DNA of 64,000 nucleotides from JANXQG01 sp963775975 (GTDB taxonomy: Bacteria > Planctomycetota > Planctomycetia > Pirellulales > Thermoguttaceae). The position numbers and the translations under genes were made by a program. Below the pieces are notes generated by a model. It saw nothing but the letters and a program-made list of their open reading frames with translations, did not search any database and was not told where the DNA came from. Below are positions 19,831 through 27,023 of this stretch, one piece after another. Numbering within the stretch: the stretch's first letter is position 1; each line of letters starts with the position of its first letter. Location: positions 3,906,001-3,970,000 of the forward strand of contig CAVZKX010000002.1 in NCBI GenBank assembly GCA_963775975.1, given 5' to 3'.

Positions 19831-19858
19831 ATTGTCGCAAATTTCGGACCTGTGTCAA
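19831..19858 (-). promoter_or_regulatory. Candidate promoter for the murE-murF-mraY-murG operon
   Basis: On the minus strand a perfect TTGACA (-35, plus-strand 19853-19858) is followed after 16 bases by GACAAT (-10, 19831-19836). It lies about 52 bases upstream of the murE start codon in the gap behind hemW. Confidence 0.5.
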
Positions 19859-19871
19859 GGCGAATTTGGCA

Positions 19872-21035
19872 TTACATCAGATCGACCAGCACGCTGTTTT
19901 GCAGGTCCATCCCGAGCCGTGTGAGCCTTAACGCGCCGTCGTGCCATTCCACTAGGCCGCCGCCGAGCGGTTTATCGAGTTTCTCGCCGAACGCCTCGCG
20001 GATGCCGATGCCGTGCATACGCGTGAAATCGTCGTCTTTGATGCCGCGTGTGACGCGAAGGCCCAGCATCATGCTTTCAAACCGGGCTTCTTCCTTGGAG
20101 ATGTGCTCTGTCTGAGGCTCCTCGCTGGCCAGGTAGGCTTCGAGCTTACACGGGTTCGCGGTGCGGCGTTCGCCGAAAAAGCTATGCGCCGCGCAGCCGA
20201 AGCCCAGGTACGGCACACGGGTCCAGCAGCCGAGATTGTGGCGGCACGCCTTGCCTTCACGGGCGAAATTGCTGATCTCATATTGCACGAGCCCATGCTC
20301 CGCGACAGTGTGCCGCACCAGCTCGTACATCTCGCGCTCGACTTCCTCAACCGGCAGCGTCAGCTTGCCCATCGCGACATCGTGGTGGATGGGCGTTCTC
20401 TCCTCGACAATCAAGCCGTAGCAGGAGAGATGCGTGGGCGATAGCGCAAGCGCGGATTCAAGCGTTTCTCGCACGTCGGCAACGTTCTGCGTCGGCAGGC
20501 CGAACATGAGGTCGATGTTGTAATTATCAAATCCCGCTTCGCGCAAAATGTCTACGGCCGATATCACGCGCTCCCAATTGTGGATTCTGCCGAGAATCTG
20601 CAAAAGGTTCGACTGCTTGGATTGCGCGCCCATCGATATCCGGTTCACGCCAGCCTTCCGCGCCGCCTGGGCAAAGGACGGAGTGAGCGTTTCCGGATTG
20701 CATTCGCAAGTGATCTCGGCTCCCTCTTCGATGTGGAACGCCTGAAACAGCGCCTCCAGGACACGAGTTATCTGGTCCTCGTCCAGCAACGAAGGCGTGC
20801 CGCCGCCGAGAAAAATCGTATCGGCTTTTGGGTGCCCCGCCGCTTCGCCGCGGCGCGTAATCTCGCCGATCACGGCATCCACGTAGCGCGGAATTTCATT
20901 CTCGCGTCCCGCCCAGGTGGCAAAGTCGCAATAAGTACATTTCTTTACGCAGAAGGGGACGTGGACGTAAAGGCCGATCGATCCTCCGTTCGGTTTCACC
21001 GCTTTGTTCTTCCACGTTTCACGCAGCGTCTTCAT
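19872..21035 (-). CDS. hemW: HemW-type radical SAM protein
   Basis: 387-residue radical SAM protein. CVKKCTYCDF (Cys29, Cys33, Cys36) binds the 4Fe-4S cluster; GGGTPSLL and ECNPETLTPSF are typical of the HemN/HemW group, and YVHVPFC plus the CDF after the third Cys indicate HemW, the putative heme chaperone formerly annotated as oxygen-independent coproporphyrinogen oxidase, rather than HemN. The family HNxxYW motif reads HNLGCW here, with Cys in place of Tyr. Lies about 90 bases upstream of murE on the same strand but with its own intervening promoter candidate. Its start overlaps the SMI1/KNR4 gene end by 17 bases. Confidence 0.9.
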   Translation of the reverse strand: MKTLRETWKNKAVKPNGGSIGLYVHVPFCVKKCTYCDFATWAGRENEIPRYVDAVIGEITRRGEAAGHPKADTIFLGGGTPSLLDEDQITRVLEALFQAFHIEEGAEITCECNPETLTPSFAQAARKAGVNRISMGAQSKQSNLLQILGRIHNWERVISAVDILREAGFDNYNIDLMFGLPTQNVADVRETLESALALSPTHLSCYGLIVEERTPIHHDVAMGKLTLPVEEVEREMYELVRHTVAEHGLVQYEISNFAREGKACRHNLGCWTRVPYLGFGCAAHSFFGERRTANPCKLEAYLASEEPQTEHISKEEARFESMMLGLRVTRGIKDDDFTRMHGIGIREAFGEKLDKPLGGGLVEWHDGALRLTRLGMDLQNSVLVDLM

Positions 21036-21562
21036 TTGCCCATGCTGTATATTCGAGGAATTCGTTCATGAACGTTTCAAAATCGTCCGCCAATTTGCGA
21101 ACGGTGGGCGGGTGTGATTCATGGGCATAGTACATCACTTGATATTCATCGTGCGTCATCCCGCTGGCGACATCAAACAGTGCCTGATCGCCATCTGCTT
21201 CCATGAAGAATTCGGCGAAGCACAACATGCCATTGCTTGGCGGAGGCCAAACACCACCACTCTTGCGCTGCAAAACCTGTTGCTGCTGAGGCGTCAGCCG
21301 ATCGTATGGTTCAAAATCGTGAATGAAAGGGTGCTGGATTCCGAATTGAATAGCACCGCCGAAGAGCCAAAACTGGCGGCCGCATCGAAGCAAGTCTTTG
21401 TAGCGAGTGGGAAGCGGTATCCCGAGCGATGATTCAAGTTGTCGCAATTCGTCATCGGTCGCGCCTGGCAGGACGTTTTCGGGGTCGGCACTTGGGTGTG
21501 CGCAATTTCGTAGCGAACGTCGGAAATGATTGGTCCAATCGTGCCAGGAAGTCGTCTGTCAT
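21019..21562 (-). CDS. SMI1/KNR4 (SUKH) family protein, one frameshift
   Basis: The conserved part RQLESSLGIPLPTRYKDLLRCGRQFWLFGG is the SMI1/KNR4 signature; the C-terminus includes ADGDQALFDVASG and HESHPPTVRKLADDFETFMNEFL. SUKH proteins commonly act as immunity proteins against contact-dependent toxins, but many are stand-alone. The natural N-terminus appears to be MTDDFLARLDQSFPTFATKL, starting at 21562 in another frame, joined by a one-base shift near 21495 to ADPENVLPGATDDELRQLE. This join is my inference. No toxin gene is adjacent. Confidence 0.6.
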
Positions 21563-21762
21563 TCGGGAGCCCCATTGCGATAGTTTGATTTATCCGGCTG
21601 GCATACGGCTGTGAAGGTAGTTGGCCCGACCGATGGGACAGATAACGGCCTCCACTCTGTAGCAAGTTTAATAGCTGAGCACTTGTCATTCAAGACGCCG
21701 GGAACAGTTTGTGGAAAGTGCCGCGATTGCCGCGAGCACCCCCTGTGCCGCAACGCGGCGAA

Positions 21763-21776
21763 GTGTCGATTGACAC
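21763..21776 (+). promoter_or_regulatory. Palindrome and -35-like box upstream of the PIN toxin gene
   Basis: GTGTC-GATT-GACAC is a perfect inverted repeat. Its right half is part of a TTGACA (21770-21775), with GAGAAT 17 bases further on. It could be an operator for autoregulation, although the -10 overlaps the ribosome binding site AGGAG, so this is tentative. Confidence 0.3.
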
Positions 21777-21804
21777 TCGCCCTTGAGCGTAGGAGAATGT
21801 CGCG

Positions 21805-22287
21805 ATGGATACGGTATACGTTGAGACAACGGTTATTGGGAACATCGCGGGATGCCTGCATCCCGATCCAGTCGTCGCGGCGCACCAGCAAATTACGCGG
21901 AACTGGTGGGCAATCGCGCCAGGCCGCTACCGACTATTTACGTCTCAAATAGCGTTGGATGAATGCGGCGACGGCGACCCGGATGCCGCGGCGGAACGAC
22001 TCGCTATAATCAAGCTGGCCGAATTGCTCGACACCACGGATGAAGCAAAAGGCCTGGCGCGCTCCCTCATAAACCGTCTTGCCGTTCCGGAATCCCAGCC
22101 GCGCGACGCACTACACATTTCCATTGCAGCGGTTCATCGCGTAGAATTCATTGTGACGTGGAACTTCAAGCACATACTCAATCCACACTTGCAAGCCAAA
22201 ATTGCGGATGTGTGCCGCGACGAAGGCTATCGGCCTCCGGTCAATTGCACGCCGCAACAACTTTTGGAGAGTGAAGATGATTCCTGA
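21805..22287 (+). CDS. PIN-domain toxin
   Basis: 160-residue PIN-like nuclease. The first acidic residues are in MDTVYVETTVIGN (Asp2 and Glu7), with DECGDGDP in the middle and PRDALHISIAAVHRVEFIVTWNFKHI at the end, where PRDALH and TWN are typical of this PIN subgroup. Ribosome binding site AGGAG lies 9 bases before the ATG. It is followed with an 11-base overlap by a 70-residue partner, the arrangement of a type II toxin-antitoxin pair with the toxin gene first. RNase activity is inferred from the family. Confidence 0.7.
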   Translation: MDTVYVETTVIGNIAGCLHPDPVVAAHQQITRNWWAIAPGRYRLFTSQIALDECGDGDPDAAAERLAIIKLAELLDTTDEAKGLARSLINRLAVPESQPRDALHISIAAVHRVEFIVTWNFKHILNPHLQAKIADVCRDEGYRPPVNCTPQQLLESEDDS

Positions 22288-22489
22288 TCCAACGGACGAA
22301 ATTCGGGCCATCCGCAATCGTTTGGCGGCCAAGTGCAACTTCGACCTCGACCGCATCGTCGAAGAAACGCGGCAGCACCAGCGAGATTCCGGCCGCAGCT
22401 TCCGCTCTCTGGGCCACGAACCCAAGGCGGAAGAGGAAACGAACCGACTCCAAGCGGAAAACGGAACCTCCCGCATTGAGGTCACTTAA
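22277..22489 (+). CDS. Putative antitoxin partner of the PIN toxin
   Basis: 70 residues, reading DPTDEIRAIRNRLAAKCNFDLDRIVEETRQHQRDSG: a charged helical segment common in small proteins encoded immediately after PIN-domain toxins. No DNA-binding fold is obvious. The start ATG lies within the final codons of the PIN gene. Its 3' end overlaps the efp 3' end by 8 bases convergently. Confidence 0.6.
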   Translation: MIPDPTDEIRAIRNRLAAKCNFDLDRIVEETRQHQRDSGRSFRSLGHEPKAEEETNRLQAENGTSRIEVT

Positions 22490-23054
22490 CTCGCCCGCGA
22501 AACTCATCCGTCGTCGTATCGATCTCGATCTTGTCGCCGATCTCGACAAACGCCGAGACTTGAAGCTCGTGCTTCGTACCCTTCAAGGTCGCCGGCTTTA
22601 GTATCTTGCCCGACGTATCGCCGCGCGCTGCCGGCTCGGTGTATTCGACTTCGCGAACGATGACCTTCGGCAATTCCACGGAAATCGGCTGGCCCTCGTA
22701 GAATGTGACCTGGCACGTCTCGGGCATTTCGGGCAGCAGGTATTTCTCCAACTCGGAAATCGACTCGCGGTCGATCTCGTACTGATTGTATTCGGTGTCA
22801 ACGAACACGTGGTTGGGCTGGGCGAAGTAAGAGTAGTTGCATTCCTTCTTCTCCAGAACGATCATTTCCAACTTCTCTTCGGCCTTGACGACGGTTTCCG
22901 AATTGCCGCCCGTCATCAGGTTCCGCAGACGCAGCTTGCAAATGGCCGCGTTTCGGCCCGAGCGGGTGATTGCCTTCTTCATCACCACCAGCGGAGTTTT
23001 GTCCACCATCACGACGTTGCCGGGATTGAGTTCGCCGGCGGTTACTATGCCCAC
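22482..23054 (-). CDS. efp: Elongation factor P with arginine at the modification site
   Basis: 190-residue EF-P, which relieves ribosome stalling at polyproline stretches. Three beta-barrel domains are present, ending with GDKIEIDTTTDEFRGRVK. The tip loop of domain I reads ITRSGRNAAICKLRLRNLMTG; the residue at the E. coli Lys34 position is Arg, and SGRNAA is the form seen in EF-P of Pseudomonas, where the Arg is rhamnosylated by EarP. The gene immediately upstream on the same strand (18-base gap) encodes EarP, which fits exactly. Confidence 0.97.
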   Translation of the reverse strand: MGIVTAGELNPGNVVMVDKTPLVVMKKAITRSGRNAAICKLRLRNLMTGGNSETVVKAEEKLEMIVLEKKECNYSYFAQPNHVFVDTEYNQYEIDRESISELEKYLLPEMPETCQVTFYEGQPISVELPKVIVREVEYTEPAARGDTSGKILKPATLKGTKHELQVSAFVEIGDKIEIDTTTDEFRGRVK

Positions 23055-23072
23055 GGGAGTTTTCCTGTTTTG

Positions 23073-24329
23073 TTAGCGTTTTTTTCTTATCTCTTGTGCA
23101 AAGGAAACTAAATTGTCGGCTAGCGAGCCGTTTTCGTCAAGAGAAGTTGCCCAGTTTGCCGTATGTCGCGCGATTGTCTCGCGCTTTGCAATAAAATCAT
23201 GCCAGGCGGAAGCGATTTCGCCCCGCCCGTTCCATGCGTGCCAGAATCGGCGAACGGCCGAATCGTGCTCAAATCCGCCGAGATAACGATTCAAGAATGC
23301 ATCGAGCTTGGCCCAATGGGCGTCGTCCGATTGCGGATAAATCTGCCAAATGAAAGGCCGCCGCGCCGATTGGGCGCGAACGAACGAGTCTTCACCGCGA
23401 ACGAAATTGACGTCGCATGACCAGAGCAGCCGATCGAACTCAGCTTGCGGCAAGAACGGCAGCGGAAAAACGGTCAGCGACGACAGTTGCAACGGCGCAC
23501 CGGGCATGAGCGGCTCGCCAAACCACGCGGCGATCTGTTTGCTCGCCGGTCCCGGCGTTGCTAGAACGGTGACCGACTGCTTACCTTCCGCCCAATGTCG
23601 CAACATGTCCGGCAAGGCCGGGTTAGCGTAACAAAACATTAAGACTCGCAGTTCGTCCAATGTATTAGGCACACTCCGTGTGCCGTTGGCGGTCGGCACA
23701 CGGAGTGTGCCGGATACATTATTCCGCGGCGGTACGCCGACGCTTTGCCAAAACTCCGCTTCCGCAGCCGCGTCAAACAAATCTCGCGTGGCCGTGAGAT
23801 CGCGCTCCCGCAACTGTCCGCCCGTGCGTGAGGTGAACCCAGGAAAGAAAAAGTACTTATCGATCGGGCATCGCGTCCTAAGCGATGGCAAGCGATGGCA
23901 GTCCTCGACCCAGGCCTCCGCGCTGAGGTACTCCAAGTTGATCCAGACCGGCGCCACAGTCCGCCGCGTCATCGCCGCAAGGTAGCTATCGGGCAATTCG
24001 CAGCCGAACGCTTCGATGACGACATCCGCCGCTTCATCTTGCTCACATTCATCAAAGCCCGACGCGCAAGCGAGTGGGCTGTGCTCCCTCTCGCTCGCGC
24101 GTCGGGCTTCAGAATTCATATCCCAGCGGCAAACCTCTATCCGCTCGACGCGTTGTTCGTGAAGTGTGCCCGAAACCGCCGGGCAAAGCCGCGCCAAGCT
24201 CGCAAGATCGTCGACCCACAGCCGCACGTCCACACCGTATTCCGCGGCCAGTTGGCGGGCCAGGCGCCAACAGACGCCGATATCGCCGTAGTTGTCGAGT
24301 ACCCGGCAAAAGATGTCCCAGCGCCGCAT
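23073..24329 (-). CDS. earP: EarP, EF-P arginine rhamnosyltransferase
   Basis: 418 residues. Opens with MRRWDIFCRVLDNYGDIGVCWRLARQLA; Asp12 and Asp16 in DNYGDIG correspond to the conserved catalytic and binding aspartates of EarP. The C-terminal part contains FVRGEDSFVRAQ and RPFIWQIYPQ, the nucleotide-sugar binding region of this GT-B fold enzyme, which uses dTDP-rhamnose. Two palindromic repeats lie in frame: Family D at 24055-24109 (read as EARRASEREHSPLACASGF) and Family B at 23659-23720 (read as NVSGTLRVPTANGTRSVPNT). Both add residues absent from the family as I know it, without breaking the frame. It is upstream of efp in a two-gene operon. Confidence 0.92.
   Translation of the reverse strand: MRRWDIFCRVLDNYGDIGVCWRLARQLAAEYGVDVRLWVDDLASLARLCPAVSGTLHEQRVERIEVCRWDMNSEARRASEREHSPLACASGFDECEQDEAADVVIEAFGCELPDSYLAAMTRRTVAPVWINLEYLSAEAWVEDCHRLPSLRTRCPIDKYFFFPGFTSRTGGQLRERDLTATRDLFDAAAEAEFWQSVGVPPRNNVSGTLRVPTANGTRSVPNTLDELRVLMFCYANPALPDMLRHWAEGKQSVTVLATPGPASKQIAAWFGEPLMPGAPLQLSSLTVFPLPFLPQAEFDRLLWSCDVNFVRGEDSFVRAQSARRPFIWQIYPQSDDAHWAKLDAFLNRYLGGFEHDSAVRRFWHAWNGRGEIASAWHDFIAKRETIARHTANWATSLDENGSLADNLVSFAQEIRKKR
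23659..23720. repeat. Palindromic repeat, Family B, in frame inside earP
   Basis: 62 bp: two 27-base arms around an 8-base loop, arms matching those of the copy in the Hsp70 gene (61585-61646) except near the outer end. Read on the minus strand it encodes NVSGTLRVPTANGTRSVPNT. Confidence 0.95.
24055..24109. repeat. Palindromic repeat, Family D, in frame inside earP
   Basis: Left arm AAGCCCGACGCGCAAGCGAG and complementary right arm CTCGCTCGCGCGTCGGGCTT with one mismatch, around a 15-base centre. A half copy occurs at 7591-7613. On the minus strand it is read as EARRASEREHSPLACASGF. Confidence 0.9.
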
Positions 24330-24335
24330 TATTAG

Positions 24336-24548
24336 TCAGTACTTGGCATGAATGCTTCGCTGCCGCAGATTGCGCTCCCAGTACCTCCGGTAGCCGTCGG
24401 GCGACGCTACAAGCAATTGCATCGCCCGCCGCTGCAACTCGGCAAAGTGCTCCAACCGCTGGCGAGGCGTCAAGCGGGCCGTGTCTTGAGGGGGGCGAGG
24501 ATCTTTGGTCGCGGGGTCCATATTCATTAGAATACGCGGCTCGGCCAT
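24336..24548 (-). CDS. Small hypothetical protein upstream of earP
   Basis: About 70 residues from the ATG at 24548 (a GTG at 24575 is possible). Pro/Arg-rich start (PATKDPRPPQDTARLTPRQRLEHFAELQRRAMQLL) followed by DGYRRYWERNLRQR. I recognise the general TPRQR...W..NL pattern from small planctomycete proteins but know no function. It ends 6 bases before the earP start, so the two may be cotranscribed. Confidence 0.45.
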   Translation of the reverse strand: MAEPRILMNMDPATKDPRPPQDTARLTPRQRLEHFAELQRRAMQLLVASPDGYRRYWERNLRQRSIHAKY

Positions 24549-24612
24549 CACCTGCAACCTTAGTTCTTCCCACACCGTCTATAGAAACTAGCTGCGTCCC
24601 AGTTGCGAAATC

Positions 24613-25035
24613 CTATTGAGAGCACTGGGCGATGCTTGCCCAAACTGCATTCGCCGCCTGTTCTGTCGAAGGCTCGGTTTCTGGATGCTGCCAGCACGCC
24701 TGCCCGGACACGAACCACAGTATTCCGGTCATCGGAACAACACCGCCATCCGGCCGAGGCACACGCCACGAGGCCGTGTCGGCGATGGGGTCGAAGTGGT
24801 CGAATTCGGTAAAGTCGTGGTCCTCCCCTTGTGCGATTCGCTGGTCGAAATCTTCGCAAAATGAGATGTAATCAAGTATACGATCTTGCAGCATTCCGTC
24901 TCCGCGCGAAATCCTCAGCTCGTACGGAGCGAACCATGTGCCTTGATGCGGGAACACTTGATGTAGCTCCGCAACAAGTACGTCGCCGTACCAAAGTTGG
25001 AGTTCTAGCGGCGTTGGTTCAATCCAGCTTGACAA
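24613..25035 (-). CDS. Hypothetical protein
   Basis: 140-residue soluble protein without recognised motifs; rich in aromatic and acidic residues (FCEDFDQRIAQGEDHDFTEFDHFD, GILWFVSGQACWQHPE). The only plausible start is TTG at 25035, preceded 8 bases upstream by GTGAGG; the frame is closed by a stop shortly upstream. It lies between lepA and the small gene above, all on the minus strand. Confidence 0.5.
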   Translation of the reverse strand: MSSWIEPTPLELQLWYGDVLVAELHQVFPHQGTWFAPYELRISRGDGMLQDRILDYISFCEDFDQRIAQGEDHDFTEFDHFDPIADTASWRVPRPDGGVVPMTGILWFVSGQACWQHPETEPSTEQAANAVWASIAQCSQ

Positions 25036-25074
25036 GAGAATTGCCTCACCAGCGGACCGACATGGTGTAGCCTG

Positions 25075-26874
25075 CTACTGCTTCCTATCCGCCGCGAGCA
25101 CGCTAATAAACGCCTTCTGCGGGATCTGCACCTGGCCGACTTGCTTCATCTTCGCCTTGCCCTTCTTCTGCTTCTCCAAGAGCTTCTTCTTTCGCGACAC
25201 GTCGCCGCCGTAGCATTTGGCCGTCACGTCCTTGCGATAGGCGTCGATCGTCGATCGGGCGATGATCTTGCCGCCGATGCAGCCTTGGATTGGTATTTTG
25301 AATTGGTGCCGCGGAATCGCCTCGGCAAGCTGCTCGCAATAGTGCAATGCCCGCTGGCGGGCTTTGTCGCGATGGACTAGATACGCCAGCGCGTCGACCG
25401 GTTCGCTGTTCACCAGGATTTCCACCTTCACCACGTCGGTCTCGCGATAGTCGATCGTCGCGTAGTCGAACGAGCCATAGCCGCGTGTGACCGTTTTCAG
25501 CTTGCCGTAGAAATCGAAAAGCACCTCGCCCAGCGGCATCTCGCTGATCACCTCGACGCGGCCGACGGAAAGATAGACCAGCTTCTGGCTCGTCGAGCGG
25601 TATTCGCGGCAGAGTTCCATGATCGGGCCGACGTACTCCTCGGGCGTGAGGATCGTCGCCCTGATATATGGCTCAGTGATGCTTTCGATCTTGAAAGGTT
25701 CGGGCCAATTGCCCGGATTGTCGATCTCGACCGTGTTGCCCTCCTTCATCGTCACCTGATATTTCACCGTCGGGGCCGAGACGACGAGTCCGATGTCGAA
25801 CTCGCGCTGCAAGCGCTCCTGAATCACGTCAAGATGCAAGAGGCCGAGGAAGCCGCAGCGGAAGCCGAAGCCCAGCGCGGCGGAGCTGTCCTTTTCATAG
25901 GTCAACGAGGCATCGTTGATCGCCAGCTTGTCCATCGCCTTTTGCAGTTCGCGATATTCGTCGGCGTCGATCGGGTAGATCGAGGAGAAGACGACCTGCT
26001 TCGCCTTCTGGTAGCCGGGCACCGGCTCGGCGGCCGGGCGTTCGAGGTGCGTGACCGTATCGCCGACTTCGATATCGCGCACGCTCTTAATGCCGGCGAT
26101 GACGTAGCCCACCTCGCCGGCGCTGAGCTGCTCCTTGGGAATGAACTTCAGTTTATTGATGCCGACTTCTTCGACCTGGTAATCGTAGCCGGAGTGCATG
26201 AAGTGGATCTGGTCGCCCGGCTTAAGCGTGCCTTCCATGATGCGGCACTGGAGGATTACGCCGCGATAGCGATCGAACTGCCCGTCGAAGACGAGCGCCT
26301 TGAGCGGCGCCGCGGGGTCGCCCTTGGGCGGCGGCAGGTGCTTGACGATCGCTTCGAGCAGTTCCGGGATTCCGGTGCCGTGCTTGGCCGAGACGGGGAT
26401 CGCCGCGAACGGATCGAGCCCCAGGTCCTTTTCGATCTCTTCGCGGGCGCGATCTACATCGGCGGCCGGCAGGTCGATCTTGTTGATCACCGGCAGCAAT
26501 TCTAGGTTGTGGTCGAGCGCCAGGTAAAGATTGGCGACCGTCTGCGCCTCGACACCCTGCGACGCATCGACGACGATCAGCGCGCCGTCGCACGCCAGGA
26601 GCGAGCGCCGCACCTCGTGGGAAAAATCGACGTGGCCGGGCGTGTCGATCAGGTTGAACAAGTACTCCTGCCCATCGGCTGCCTGGTAAGTGAGCGCGAT
26701 CGAATTGCTCTTGATCGTTATGCCGCGTTCGCGCTCGATATCCATCGAGTCGAGGATCTGATTGCGAAACTCGCGCTGCGAAACGCCGTCACAGGCCTGG
26801 ATCAACCGATCGGCGAGGGTCGATTTTCCGTGGTCAATATGGGCAATGATGCAGAAGTTGCGGATGTTTTGCAT
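25075..26874 (-). CDS. lepA: LepA, elongation factor 4
   Basis: Ribosome-associated GTPase (back-translocase, assembly role). 599 residues, the usual length. GTPase motifs: AHIDHGKSTLADRL (G1), RERGITIKSNSIAL (G2), DTPGHVDFSHEV (G3), NKIDLPAAD (G4) and SAKHGTGI (G5). LepA-specific C-terminal sequence is present, including GGKIIARSTIDAYRKDVTAKCYGGD and KKLLEKQKKGKAKMKQVGQVQIPQ. Intact, unlike several neighbours. Start ATG at 26874 gives the family N-terminus MQNIRNFCIIAHIDHG. Confidence 0.98.
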   Translation of the reverse strand: MQNIRNFCIIAHIDHGKSTLADRLIQACDGVSQREFRNQILDSMDIERERGITIKSNSIALTYQAADGQEYLFNLIDTPGHVDFSHEVRRSLLACDGALIVVDASQGVEAQTVANLYLALDHNLELLPVINKIDLPAADVDRAREEIEKDLGLDPFAAIPVSAKHGTGIPELLEAIVKHLPPPKGDPAAPLKALVFDGQFDRYRGVILQCRIMEGTLKPGDQIHFMHSGYDYQVEEVGINKLKFIPKEQLSAGEVGYVIAGIKSVRDIEVGDTVTHLERPAAEPVPGYQKAKQVVFSSIYPIDADEYRELQKAMDKLAINDASLTYEKDSSAALGFGFRCGFLGLLHLDVIQERLQREFDIGLVVSAPTVKYQVTMKEGNTVEIDNPGNWPEPFKIESITEPYIRATILTPEEYVGPIMELCREYRSTSQKLVYLSVGRVEVISEMPLGEVLFDFYGKLKTVTRGYGSFDYATIDYRETDVVKVEILVNSEPVDALAYLVHRDKARQRALHYCEQLAEAIPRHQFKIPIQGCIGGKIIARSTIDAYRKDVTAKCYGGDVSRKKKLLEKQKKGKAKMKQVGQVQIPQKAFISVLAADRKQ

Positions 26875-27023
26875 GAATTGGGATCAAAAACGGCGGACGA
26901 TTTGACTCTAGCGGCTAAACCTATCGATTCTAACCGAAACGGCCGAAATCGGACAGGGATGATTAGGAACTAGCGCGGAACCGGCGGAGGGGTGCGTCGC
27001 GACGCCGCTTTTGAGAGGAGCGA

